Source of the DNA: Epiperipatus broadwayi
Taxonomy: Eukaryota; Onychophora; Udeonychophora; Euonychophora; Peripatidae
Reading direction: 5' to 3'
Assembly (NCBI GenBank): GCA_028023455.1
Contig: JAQFVV010012398.1
Coordinates: 4,670,682 to 4,734,681, forward strand
Length of the DNA: 64,000 nt
Below the pieces are notes generated by a model. The model had not been told where the DNA came from. It saw only the letters and a list, made by a program, of their open reading frames with translations, and made no database searches. Shown here piece after piece: positions 23,240 through 36,436 of this stretch; positions within the stretch are counted from its first letter, which is position 1; the number at the start of each line of letters is the position of its first letter. Position numbers and translations under genes: made by a program.

Positions 23240-25325
23240 GTGCCACCATGGCGCCATAGGTAGAGAAGAGAGTACCTAAAGAGTACCTGTATCCAAGCTG
23301 AGCTATATATATCAGATATATAAATACAGCTGCATTTCCAGGATACAGATGTCTTCTCCGTTGCAGAATTCAACACCTATCATTCAAAGCACTGTTTTGT
23401 TTTGGAGTAAACCCCGGGCACCAGTCAGTTACCCATAGATAAATGACACACTTTGAATGATTGACAACCTAATTCAGTGCCTAAGATATCCCAACTAGCT
23501 CAATCAAAGGGATAATATAATATATGGTTACTTTATTTAGTGGTAAAAGAATTGATCAACAAGCATTAAATTTAAAGATAATTATTTTTAAATACATACT
23601 TATTAAATTTAAGCGTAAACAGATAATATTATAATAACATGAAAGCTAAACACCTTCAAACAGATACGCTTTAAAAATGCTTAAGTGACAGCCAATCAGA
23701 TGGAATAATGGCATCACATGGGACTCTAAATTCTAAAACACAAGCCAGAACTATTAAAAAAAGATGGGACCCATCTTAATCTATGCCTAAATTATATTTA
23801 AATAAGCCAGACTCAAGCATTTTGACTAAGAGTGTGAAGCTTAAATACCTTCACATTTAATCCACTAAATATTATATATATAAATTGACAACGTGAAATC
23901 ATCCGATTTACAATGAAGCAATATTAATATTTACATTTATTAATATCATTTCATTAGATTTAAAAATTATGCTTCATTGTAAATTGGATGATTTCGCGTT
24001 GTTAATTTATATATATAATATTTAGTGGATTAAATGTGAAGGTATTTAAGCTTCACACTCTTAGTTCAAAATGCTTGAGTCTGGCTTATTTAAATATAAT
24101 TGAGGCATAGATTAAGATGGGTCCCATCTTTTTCTAATAGTTCTGGCTTGTGTTTTAGAATTTAGAGTCCCATGTGATTCCATTATTCCATCTGATTGGC
24201 TGTCACTTAAGCATTTTTAAAGCGTATCTGTTTGAAGGTGTTTAGCTTTCAAGTTATTATACATACTTATTATAACTTTTAAATTACTTCTAAATTTTCT
24301 TAATTAAATATAACAATGATTCATAATAAAATCAGGTATACACATATTATAGTAAGGTATACAATAGCAATATAATTCAGCATTAAAATAATTATAAGAA
24401 TTCAAAACACGTACATTAATAGTTCATTTTATACAGTTATAGAGTTTATTTATTAACTGACTCTTGGAGGCTTCAAGGTTAGCAATGACTACATTATTAT
24501 CAGTCATGAAATAAGAAAATTTATTCATTACCCATAGGATTTGAATGTTGAATTCTTGTTTGCTGCTTCATGTGTAAATTTTCCAACCGGTTGGATCTGA
24601 GGTTTTGTGGAGGTTCCTTTGCTTACTATTCCATGATACTATTCTTTAAGACAGTTAGATATCCCTGGAAGTTTTTTAAGTTGTTAGTCAGGCATCACTT
24701 TTTGGGGGCAAATTGCTGATCTTCCATGAGACTAAGGGCTAGAGTAAAGTCATATGATTCCAGTGGCTGTTAGCACTGCATAGTCCTGGGAAGCACCAAT
24801 TTTGGATACATGATAGACTCACTGATTGATTGACTGAATGCAACTGAACTTGATTGTGAACTCAATTGATTGACCAATGAAAACCCAGACTATTTATGTG
24901 ATAACCTGTTGTCACTTTGTTAATTGGTTTTTATGTCTACCAGCTATATCTGTTGTTGAAATTCCTCCACTGTTTTTGATTACATTCCTTTGATAAGATT
25001 TTAATCCTGTTGTTAGTTGGTAACCATTGCAAAATTTTGTTGTTTGTGAATTTTTAATTAGTAGCCATTGCTAAATTCCATTCTTTTATGTAGATTTTAG
25101 TATATACAATCCTTGAGGGAATTTCCTTTAACTTATAACTTTCATTTATTCTTTAATATTTAGCACACACATATTCATTTCTAAAATCAACTCATTATTT
25201 AGGTTTTAAGATTACTTTTTTTTCTTTCTTTAAATAGTTTAAAAGAAAAGAGAGTGTACCTTTAATTTTATAAAACGATTTATTTTTTTAACTTTTATCA
25301 AGTTAAACTTTCTCCCTCTTCTAAT
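23240..25325 (-). repeat. Long non-coding interspersed repeat, copy B (interrupted by a foldback)
   Basis: Reverse-strand homologue of 1522-2960. It begins (minus strand) after a purine run AGAGGGAGAAAG at about 25325. It includes GCAATGGCTACTAATTA, CCAACCGGTTGG and a GAGTCAGTTAATAAATAAAC block, then is split by the foldback 23631-24260. It resumes with TTTGATTGAGCTAGTTGGGA and GCTTTGAATGATAGGTGTTG. There are no coding frames; the 61-codon frame over 23191-23376 is a chance frame within it. Confidence 0.65.
23631..24260. mobile_element. Foldback element with 290-299-bp inverted arms
   Basis: Left arm 23631-23929, spacer of about 41 bp, right arm 23971-24260. The arms are highly complementary end to end. 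The outer ends read ATAATAAC..GAAAGCTAAACACC. Each arm carries CAGCCAATCAGAT, a good CCAAT-box match, about 50 bp from its outer end. It interrupts copy B of the long repeat, so it inserted there. No transposase is encoded; as DNA it can form a long hairpin. Confidence 0.88.
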
Positions 25326-26809
25326 TAATTATTTGTAACTTTTACTGATAATGACATTCATACAAAAGTTTAAAACTCTTTAAACTTTTGTAAATTATTT
25401 TCTTTTTTTTTTAAAAAAAAAAAACAAATTCTAAACTTTTGTAAACAACCACTCTCTCAAACTGATTCATACAACTTTTATTGATTATTTTCTTTTATCG
25501 AGCTGTATTTTATTTAAACTACTAATGATAGAAAAAAACTCTTTAGACTTTTATTCCAATTTACCTATTATTTATTTATTTATTAACATTCGCGTTATTT
25601 ATGAGAATTTTATTTTAATAATTTTTAGACAAAAAATTCATGTGGATCGTTTTTCATAAGTGGTACAATATATATGAAATAATATAGTTAAGTTCTTCAC
25701 CACAAAAATTTAAGGTGCTAACATGTCTGAATCATGAAATATGGCATGAAATGTGTCAGGATATTTTGTTATTTTGTAGAAAATCCTCAGATTGTTTTCA
25801 ATGTTCTCCCTCTTATGAAATCTTGTAAACTACTGAAAAACTTTCTTGCAATTTATGCCTCACTGCCATACACAATTTAAATCATTTCAAATATTTCAGT
25901 AGCAGTTTTTTCCAATTTAAAACAAAATTTAATGTTAGCTTATAATTCTATTATGGATTGTCTACAAAGATACAAACCACATTGTCATTTTTCATGCCAG
26001 AATTCATGGTCCAGTCATATTACTGCTTTAAAATTTTTGTAGCAAGTCACTAAATTATGTCACTTTATAATACATGCATTGATTCAGACATGGTGCTATA
26101 GGCAGGTTGGACATGTCATCTCTTTTTCTGGGACAAACTGTATAAATAAGTATATTTATTGGCTCTGGAAATTTGTAATATATTGAAATGATATTCATAT
26201 ACGATCTAGAGAATCTTCTAAACTTTCTAAATGCTGTCAATAAAAAAAATAACCAAACTCAGCATATCATATATTTTTAGATCTGCCATCATTAGTCACC
26301 TGGAAAGAAATAGCCCAATAACCATAATGTTATTTTTAATCAGATAGCTTTGCTATATTCAATTTAATATTAATTTGAGCATTGCAATAATATTAAATTA
26401 GAACAAGATTGCTATGTTGAAGAAATATTGCATATTTTTAGAGAATTTAATATTTAAAAAAAGTAAAAATTCTTTTAGATGTTACTTAAAAATATAATAT
26501 CACTTCAATTAATTCCTGTATATTTATATGCTGTAAAAAAAAAAAAAAACAGGAAAATTCCAAGTTCTGAACTTCCTTTTTTATTTGAAATTTTTGTCAA
26601 AGCTTAATTTCCAATGAACTAAATTGAGTATTAATATATACAATTTTTATATACCATTGCTGATCAAATAAAAACTTTATTATTATTTTTTTAATATTAT
26701 TTGAAACTATAATTTGCTATAATCATGAATGATAATAAAGATAAATAATTATATATAGATCAAAATTAAGATATCTTTATTTCTAATTATATTTTTGTTT
26801 TAGGTATAT
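25326..26809. other. Unassigned AT-rich stretch
   Basis: No gene seen. A T10A12 hinge at 25403-25424 is flanked by direct repeats TAAACTTTTGTAAA (25381 and about 25433). Confidence 0.45.
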
Positions 26810-27130
26810 TTTATACTTCCTTCAAGAAAAATTCAACTGATATTTCAATTAAGGACTATTAAATGACTGAAAAATAAAACTAGGATATTTTTTAATCTTA
26901 AACTCACAATCAAAAAGTCCCTAATTTGATTATACTGGCCAATGTAAGACAGTAGGCAGCCAACATGATTGTTGTTTACTACTTGAATAATTATATGGTA
27001 ATAATAGTAGCAATAACAAGAATGTATGGAATAAACATTAGGAATTTGACTTGGTTGGTTCCTTTAAAGCCTCAAAGAGGAATCAAATAGTTTTCTCTTA
27101 GTTAATAGCAAACTCCTTTCTGCATTAAGA
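26810..27130 (+). repeat. Interspersed repeat, family shared with 39280-39570
   Basis: Shares with 39280-39570 the ordered blocks TCAACTGATATTTCAATTAA, TATACTGGCYA, ACTTGGTTKSTT and TTAACAGCAAAC/TTAATAGCAAAC in the same orientation. Non-coding; the family is unknown. Confidence 0.65.
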
Positions 27131-27299
27131 AAAAAAAATTAAAATTGAGAAAGGTATACAATAAGGTAATTTCTAAAACTTTTCACAGCAACTGGAGATT
27201 ATTTAAGTCATTAGATTTTACACTCAATGTGGTTGTTCTTGAAAATAATGCTTCAGAGCTTCATTTTTTTTATATACAAAATGTGTTAAATAAAAGTAA

Positions 27300-27890
27300 A
27301 AAAAAAAAGAATGAATAAAGATACATATTAACAGAACTAAAACAATGTTCAGTGCATTTTCCCAGCAGAAGAAAATAAAGATTGTTAATTATGACTTAGA
27401 TGAAACTAACAACTACATCTTGGTAAGATTAATGAACAAAATTAATCATAAATGCTTTTGATAGAAATAACTTAGAATTAAAAGAAAGTGTTTCTGTGTA
27501 TTTGAAAATAAAAGTTTTTAAAAAAACGTTTGATTAGTTCTTACTTATAGTTTGAGCCTTGGTCATTTGACAGTATAGCAATATTTTATGAGTAACAAGA
27601 AGAGATCAAACACAAATTATATAGATGAGAGAACAAGTTTTATTGACATCATTTAAAAAATTAAATAATTGATATGGAGCTGGACTGGACATGTTATTAC
27701 AAGAAATGATAATAGATGGACAATTGAAATCTTAAACTGGATCCTAGGAGATTCTAAGAAACCTAGAAAGAGAAATGGATGAAAGAAATAAGAAAATTTG
27801 TGCCTACGAAAAAATAAAGGATCAGAAAAAGTGGATTAAAGTTGGGGAGACTTTTTTCATGTAGTTGATTGATAATAGCTATGATGATGA
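27300..27890 (+). pseudogene. RTE-like non-LTR element, C-terminal fragment
   Basis: Heavily mutated 3' end of a non-LTR polyprotein. Across frames it gives the motif series of the C-terminal region: a GH-like stretch, then DNRWTIEILNW, then PRKRNG-like and DERNKKIC-like remnants. It ends in (ATG)n at 27879-27893. It aligns with 32300-32780 and with the reverse strand of 36440-36870. No intact frame. Confidence 0.65.
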
Positions 27891-27943
27891 TGATGATCTG
27901 AACTTATTTTTCTACCAAACTTTTTACAAATTAGTAATATTTT

Positions 27944-28077
27944 TATCCTAACTATTTTTGTTTCTCATGTGTCATATCATCTGACGGGAAGCGAACCCGC
28001 TAACCCGGAACAACTACTTGTAAAGCAGCCGTCGCTGACCTCTCGACCACCAATGCTTGACTTATTCTAACTATTTT
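27944..28077 (-). mobile_element. tRNA-derived SINE copy 2 with 15-bp target-site duplication
   Basis: Body 27959-28062 on the minus strand: GTCGAGAGGTCAGCG (A-box region), then GCTTTACAAGTAGTTG, GGGTTCGCTTCCCG (B-box region), ending GACACATGAGAAA. Flanks TATCCTAACTATTTT (27944-27958) and TATTCTAACTATTTT (28063-28077) are a target duplication with one mismatch. Its B box is better preserved than in copy 1. Confidence 0.85.
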
Positions 28078-30959
28078 CAACTTTTCTGAAAACAGTTTAT
28101 TTTAATTTATAAATGTACTCGATTTTTTGCTTATACTTCCTGATAGTCAATTACTTTTTTAATTATAATCTTTTTTCTAAATTGTAAAGAATCACAACTC
28201 AGTACAATTCACTTGATCAAATAGTTTTTTTTTTTTCACGTTCAATAAAACAAATATTAAAATTTAACTCTCTTTATCTCTCTGTATTTGAACATATCAT
28301 TTCAACTGCTGCTGTCCTTTTAAATTTTTTTAAATTTATGAAATACATATCTACTCACGTTTTTCATGAAGTATTTAAAAGCACTGAAATTTCTTAACAT
28401 TATGACTTTTACTATAATAAAAAAAAGTATTGGCTAGGATGTTTCTAAATTCTGTTAAATAATGCAAAAAGAATTAGCGATAACATTAAAATATAAGCTA
28501 AAGAAAAAATAAAAATTTCAAACCTTAGGAGAATCAAACATTATTAAATTATAAAATAAAAAAAACAATCAATCAAACATATTAACTAATTAATATACTC
28601 TTACATGATCACTCATTTCTGGATGAGCATTGCGTATCTATATAACATCTTAATGTGTGATGATTATTTTATATAAAAGGTAGTGTTTGCTTACGTCTTT
28701 TTTTATTATTTGTGTTGAACTGATTCTTTATACTGCCCGTGCTTTTATTTGAAGAAAACGATTTGCTTTTTGTATAGAAATATTTTAAATTACCATATAA
28801 AAATAAAAAAATTACATTAAGAATAATGAAAGTGCTTATTCATACACACACAGACTTTTATTCTGATTATCATTTTTATTACAATATTTTCCATTATTAT
28901 TAATATACCAGAAAAATGTACGTGTCTGTTTATGTGAAAGGATAAAAAAATAATGTCCTCACGTTACTTAGCAACCAATCACGTGATCACTCAGTTTATC
29001 GCATTTGTTGAGTGGTGTAAGAGACATTTATTAGGAATATTAGCTTTCATTCTTAAAATGAGATGATTAATCGTCATGTTACAAGGAGACGATATGTAAA
29101 TAATGATTTACACAACTGAACGAGATCTTTTAAGGTTAGGTTTAATTAATGTTTTTTATATATATTTAATGTTTTTGAAATAAATATACATTTGATTCTT
29201 AACTCAATATGCTAAACGCAGATCAAACATTGCTTTTTATATGAAACAAACATATATTTAAAATTTTTTATTTACAGATAATAATATTATACTTGAATTA
29301 TTATAGGAAAAATATTTTCATATTAGTTTTAAGTAAAATCAATATGTTTTTACCTGAAGGATTAAATTATCTATCTATATTGTGAACTTTGTATGGCTGG
29401 GTGCAGTTAAAAGAAGTCGTAAAACACATCCTTTAATTTTAAAGTAATGTAACAAGTGTTTTTGTCTTCTATCGTAGAAGTTAATTTAACACGTGGATTC
29501 AAATAACTTATTTATAAAAAGTTATAAATTTAGCGTCGTTTTTTTTAAAAAAAAAAAAAACGGAAATTGAATTGTATCTTGATATATTATCTTTAACTGT
29601 TTGTCTAAACTTTGATTGTTATTTTCATAAATATAAAAAGTTACAATATTTATTAAAGATCCCTTTAATAAAAAGTGTTGTTTTAGACGATAATAATAAA
29701 AAATTAACGATTAATATTGTATAATTGTCCAAAACCACCTTCTTTATTCTTGCAGTTTGATTAAGGAAGTAGATCCATTCAAAAATAGCGTATGCATTAA
29801 TCAAACGAAAGAACAAACTATATAATACTGAGAATAAGAAACCATTTTTCCTGAAGTGTTCCGGATACATTTTTCATATTTGTTTAAGTTAGATAATTAA
29901 AAGTCCGATTTATTTTTACTGTAATGGGAATTTAATTCTGTCTGAATTACTCCGGATTAACACTTGTTTTTTTTTTAAGTTGTTAACATTTTAAGTACGT
30001 AATTAAAAAATATACATCTCAAACTCTATTTCAAGATTATTTTCTACATTTAAATTTAATTTTGATCCTTTGGTATTTTCACTATCGATTCTCGGAGAAC
30101 AAACCGAAAAATTTGTAAGCGTATCATTAAACTTTTGAATCTTTTTATAATGTTTATTTCTAAGTGAGAATTGCAGAATATAAGCTTATGTAAATCTAAT
30201 GATACAAAAGGTGTCCATACTTTAATTTAAAAAAAAAAAAATCCAATGAAGTTTATTTAAACTTATAAATCGTTTTAAAATGTTAGAAGACTTTGGAACA
30301 AGTTTGAATTAGATCAATAAAACGATAAGATACTTTACTACAACAGTTGTAGAGATAACCTGAACAACTCAACACATTATCTACTAAATCAAGATAATGC
30401 ATGCTGAAAGAAAAAAGAATATGAAAATAAATAGAGGATATATTTACAATAAATGAATATATGGAATTTTATAAAATGATATGGGGGAAAGATAATAAAT
30501 AACACACCCACACATTCCAAAAAAATACAAAGCGTGAATCAGTAAGAAAAGCTATAAATAATTTTTTTTTTAGAAAATTAAAATATTTCTAGTATTGAGA
30601 GAAAATGGTATTTTAAGCTATAAAAAGGAAAGATGATGCAAATTAAAAATAGGAATTATTATAATAGATGTGTGCAAAAATTATATTAATTAATGGAAAA
30701 AACAAACAGGAACATAAAATAACTTATACATAAACAAAGCATCATTAGAAGTTCTAACATTCTAAATAAATAAATAAAAACTATCTCATTCCGTCTAAAA
30801 AGAACAGAAAATTTTTAGAAAAATGGAATTATTATAGATATTTTAAAGCAGTAAAAAAGACATTTGATGTCTATAATGTGTAAATAATAATTAGTCTTCT
30901 GAATTTCCCAGCATTCAACTGATCTACCAACAGTGACAAACCACACAGGGTAGCATTTA
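28078..30959. other. Unassigned AT-rich stretch
   Basis: No gene seen. A T8A14 hinge with symmetrical CG ends lies at 29537-29562. The 81-codon minus-strand frame 29625-29870 has no recognisable domain and atypical composition, so I do not call it. Confidence 0.45.
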
Positions 30960-32790
30960 AAATGAAAAAGTTAGACATGCAATAAAATCTATGAAAAAGG
31001 GAAAAGCTCCAGATAATAGATGAATTTATAATTGATATATTAAAGAAAGCAAATGAAAAAATAAAAATTGTTGGCAAAGTTATATACCAAATATCTAAAT
31101 AATAAAGACACCAGATGATTGGAAGAATGCAGTACTAATATTGATATTTAAAAAAAATGATAAAGAAGATATTAGAAATTGCAAACCTATACATATTTTA
31201 TCAGTTCTATAAAAAAAATTTACCAGAATAATTACAAGTCATGTACAGTGAACTTTGGAATAACCAAAAGTATAAGCTGGATTTGAAAGTAGTTTTAGCA
31301 TAGTGGATCATGTCCAACTATTGAGAGAAAATTGTACATAAATAATATATAAAAATAAACAAAGTAATATGACTGTATAGTAATAGTGTAATTAATTACA
31401 TAAAAAGAAAAAACAAATGAAAAATTGCTGAAGTAGACATGTTCATGCAAATTGGTGTCAAGCATAAGCAATAAATAAGTTCTCATTGTTGCAAATTTAT
31501 TTGTGAAGGTAACCAGAAATCAGTAGTTGAAGTTACTAATCCTTTCTAATATTATATTTTATATTCATAGAAATAAATTATTTTTCTTAAGTTTAAATTT
31601 ATTGTATATTTACTTCTTAAAAATAAATTAATGAGTGTACAACTGGCTTAGATAACTTTGGCCCCTATATACATCAGAAAGAACCAATGATTATGATTAG
31701 CTATTATACTTTGAATTTGTAGATTATGAAAAGGTGTCTAATTCTATAAATATTTCTACAGTGTTTAAAGCATTACATCATCAATATATAGATCCAGGAT
31801 ATTGTTATATTCTGAAGAATATTTATCAAAATACAACACCAATGATTAGATTACATAATAATACAAAGAAGATTAACATTGAGAAGGATGTAAAAAAAAG
31901 TTACTCCATTTCTTCAAAACTTTTTACAGCAATTTTTCAAGAAATATTTTGTGGATTAAAATGAGAAGCTAAAGGAGTTAAAGTAAATGGAGAATAATAA
32001 ATCATGTAAATTTTAAAAATTTCTGGAGCTATTTTTGCAAATAATAAATGCTTCAGAGCTTTAGGATATGTTGCAACAATTATCAAATGAAAGTAAGAAA
32101 TCAAGATAAATGCCAAAAAAAAAAAGACTAATGCAATGTTCAATAGATTTCTCAACATAAGAAAATAAAGATTGATAATGATGAATTAGAAAAAGCTACC
32201 AATTGCAAATACCTTGGTCAAATTATTAATATAGATGGAAACATAATGAATGAAATTAATCATGGACTTAAACTTGGATGGAGTACTTTTGAAAGAAATA
32301 ACTTCATATTAAAATATGCCTATGTGTTTGAAAAGGAAAGTTTTTAGTAAATATGTTTTTTCCCGTTTTTACTTATAGATCTAAGGCTTGGACACTTAAT
32401 GGAAGAACAATACAGAGACTTCATATCACTCAACAAAGAATATGGAGATATATGTTAGGTCTAACAAGAAGAGAACAAAAGCAAAATGCATAAATCCTAG
32501 AACAAATAGATATTACTGATATCATTAAAGGAATTAATAGACTAAAATGGAACTGAGCTGCAATATTGCTAGATAAGATGATAGTAAATGAACAGTTAAA
32601 ATTTGTAAACTCAATTCCAAGAGTTTATAAAAGATCTAGAAAGAGATCATGTGTGAGATGGATGAAATAAGGAAATATTTTGGAATAATGTGGAAAAGAG
32701 AGGCTAGTGATCAGAGAAACTAAGTTAAATTTAGGAAGACCTTCATCCTGCAATGGATCAATAATAATTAAAAATGACGATGTTGAACTT
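30960..32790 (+). pseudogene. RTE-like non-LTR reverse transcriptase, decayed
   Basis: Motifs in order across frames: VRHAIKSMKKGKAPDN; DDWKNAVLILIFKKNDKEDIRNC (normally followed by RPI); SFSIVDHVQLL. Next comes FVDYEKVSNSINISTVFKALHH, within the open piece 31734-31964, with QYIDPGYCYILKNIYQNTTPMIRLHN and KSYSISSKLFTAIFQEIFCGLK (normally GVKQGD-x-ISPKLF). Then come KTNAMFNRFL and, near 32380-32470, LGHLMEEQ in one frame or SKAWTLNGRTIQRLHITQQRIWRYMLGLTRREQ in another. This is the RT and C-terminal region of the arthropod-type EN-RT family. It is broken throughout and the 5' endonuclease is absent. Confidence 0.85.
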
Positions 32791-35700
32791 AAATTGTAAG
32801 AATGAATATAAAAAATTAAATTAAATTTGATTACTTATTAAAAAAATTAAATGGATAATTTAAGTCTCAAAGTGAATCTATATCTGAGATGAATGAGATA
32901 AACTAATTGATGTAGTGTTATGTGAAAGAGAAGCTATAAAATAAAATTACTTAAATAAACTTGGATAAATCCTTATTTTCTAGTAGATTAACAATGGCTG
33001 AAAATAATAACATACTTTTAAAGCATAAAAAGAAAAATGCAAAATTCCATTATGACCCTAATCTTGATAACAAGGTATACTATTTTATTTTAGTATCAGT
33101 GTATTCCTGAAATTAATTAGCATATTTTGTTTTTGATATGTAGAAAATATATTTTTTTAAAGATTCATAGAGATAATTTGTAATTTAGGAAGTGTACATT
33201 AATTAGAAAAGAACTCAAAAAAATATTAGTAAATTTGAATAAATAATATATTATTAGCAATATGAGCAGTATTTTTTAATACTTCAGAGCCATTTATTAT
33301 AAACAGAAGTAATCAGTATATACCAGATCTCCAGATCCATTTCTGATAATTTGCTACCTTCTGTAAATAGGATATGATCCAAGCTGATAATCCAATATTT
33401 AAAAAAAAAAAAAACATATTTTGAATCTAAACCAATTTGCCTGAGCAATTATGTTATTAAATTGGTAACTATATATTTTAATGATCTCAGTTTTATGTTT
33501 ACTAAAGGTACTTTTAGCAGTGATGATATATTCAAAACAAACTATTACATGAGTTATGCTTATTTTCAGTTTCTACAATAGAAGCAGAAATTCACTTCGT
33601 TCATTCTATTTGAGAATCAGCTATAATAAGGTTCAATACTCAATAGAGAGTAATGATATGTTCACACCCAAAAAACAAGTTAGCTTGGATTCAAAACTTG
33701 GAGTAATAATGGGTACTAAATTTATGAGTGCAAATCCTGACTAGGATGAATTCAGGTAGTATCCTAAAACTAGGCTAAGAATGCTGAAATAGCATTACCA
33801 CCTAGTATTCATTTTTTACACAAATTTACAGTAGATAATACTGGAATAAGAAAGGGAATTACTGTTTATATACCACTGTTGAAAGTAATAATAGAATATC
33901 ATATGATACTTTATGAGAGTCTTAATAAAGAGATTGACAAAACAGTAGTTGAAAGAAATTTTGATTTTATGATGTGTAATTAGAGCTTATAGTTGGTTAT
34001 ATATATATATTTTAAAAAAAGTCTTCAATTTATTTTATAAGAAAAAAGAAATAATAATAATCAGAGATGGTATTAATGATTCTGGAATTATAAATAGAAT
34101 AGTAACTCAATATAGAATATTAAGGACATTCTTAGCTTATAAGACTTTAATTTGAAAACAGAGTGTTTTATATATGGAGAAATATAATTTAAGTCTTTCT
34201 TGATTGTAGTTCTGTTCATGAAAATAAATAGGTTACAATGGCAAATTAACTAAAGCTATCATATTCAGGAAAGTAAATTTATTGTAATACTTGTGTATAA
34301 ATTAAAATAAGTTGGAAAATGTCAAACCTCAATGCCTTTATATTAACTTGAAGATTGTTAAACAAGTCCCTCTCAGAACAAAAGTATGTAGACTGTAATA
34401 TTACCAAAAAAAATTGTTAGTAACTAAAAATTGATCAATACAGACTTCAATTAGAAATTAGTTAGGGAAGTAGAATTACATTAGACATTATTTTATCATA
34501 TATGCCAAGTTGTATAGTAATGATCATCACTAATTATCACCCTTAGGTTATAAAATATTCAAATGATTTGGCACAAATCAACTAATTACATAAAGAATGT
34601 AGTATAAAAATTAAATATAAACTACATTAATAAGCAAAAGCTATTGCATAAGTCTGTCAATACCAAGATTTGATAATGATTCATGTAGAACCAATTTTGT
34701 TTTAACTATATTAGTTTATATATATTTCCACAGAAATTATTTTAAATGATGATGAAATATCATTATGTTATTCAATAAAAACATTATATATATAATATAT
34801 TGAGATCAACACTCAAACTACTGGTTTATTAAATAAATGAAATGCTCTCTATACAAATCACAAGACAAAACGTTTTTAATGAAAAGAGTGGACTGTCTTC
34901 TCTCTGTTACTTCATTTTTTTATATTGTGGTTTATCTGAAGAACTTTTGAAAGAAAGCATGAATTTTTAAATCATTTATATTATTTTTAAAACTATTTTT
35001 GAAATAATTGATTTATATTCATTTAAGTGACATTTGTGAAATTTTTCAATTTACACATTGTCAATACCAATCCAAAGAGTGAAATACATATATGTTGTAT
35101 AAGACCATGTCTCTTGTAATAAATGGTGATGATGATGATGTTATGTGTACAAATGTAAAGGAAATAATGGAATAAATTGAAAATAGATATAATTTGAATG
35201 AGGAAGCTAGAATAGAAAATAGGTACTGTTCTAAATATTATTTCAAATTAGTAGCTATATAGAAATATAATCTTATTATTTAAAATGTACAGAATTTGAA
35301 ATTGACATTAAAATGACTTCTTTTCAAATAAAGTTATAAAAATTTATTTCTTTGTGTTTTCTACATATATTTTAAATAAAACACTGCTTCCGTGCAGAAA
35401 ATTAGTGTGAGGTTTTATTAAACAAAACTTTTTAAAATTGTAATTTTTTAAAAAAAGATTTTGCTTATATAAAATTCTATCTGCTTATAGATAATGAAAA
35501 ATTAGTTCTAAAGAGCATAATATTTTAAAATGGGCTTTATTATATATTAACTTTTATGTATTGAAAAAAAAAAATTAAAAAATTCATGATAGTTTGACAT
35601 TTTAAAAAATATTTGCTTGTGAATTTTTTCTTAAATTTAACTTTTTTTAGTATTATTCTTTTGCAGATTTTATTTATTAAAATATTAAAACAATTTATAA

Positions 35701-36436
35701 AATTTGAAAGACAGTTCATGAATTTATAGAAGTAACTTACATAGATTGAAATGAAATTGCAGCAGACAAAAGAATACACTTCTTTACCTAAATTTCTTCA
35801 AAGTGTAGTTAGCTTTAAAAAATACTGCAAAGTTTTATTCAAACTAAAAGAGAGAAAAATTTAATTCCTCTCATATGACATTGCTGTTATTTTATTCAAG
35901 TTTTTACTCCTAGAGATTCATTAAAGTTGATCTTGCTTATTTTTTTTTACATTGAGAATATATATATATTAAATGAAAATTAAAGAATAAAATAGAGAAA
36001 ATGAATTGGAGACATTAAAAATAGATGAGTGCTTAATTAAGATTAAATGTCTGACAACTTTATATCTGCCAATAACAAATTTAGTAAAAAGTATTTTATT
36101 TAGACAAAAAAAATTTTAATACATCAAATTGCTCTCATGCAAACATCAATTATAAATTTATGGCAATAAGAAATTAACACATATTGCTTTGTGGACAGAG
36201 TAATTATTGAATAAACAATACCTTTTTGATAATTTATACTTAAAGAAAACTATTACTAACTGTGAATTATGAATTAATATTGCTTTTCTGACAAATGAAA
36301 TACCTCTCTTCTACAAGATTAACTACATATTAACAAAAATCATTTTACATTTTTAGACATTTATTATCTCTGCTTAAGCGGTCTATGTATAATATGCTTT
36401 TCTATATTTGGAATAAAACTATTCTTTTATCAAATT
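32791..36436. other. Unassigned AT-rich stretch
   Basis: 3.6 kb without a recognised gene. A short (GAT)n run at 35127-35140 resembles the tail of the RTE-like family but has no coding sequence attached. Confidence 0.4.

Noticed and set aside
29413-29440. Similarity of GAAGTCGTAA to the 3' end of small-subunit rRNA
   Set aside because: Ten bases only; the surrounding sequence does not match rRNA.
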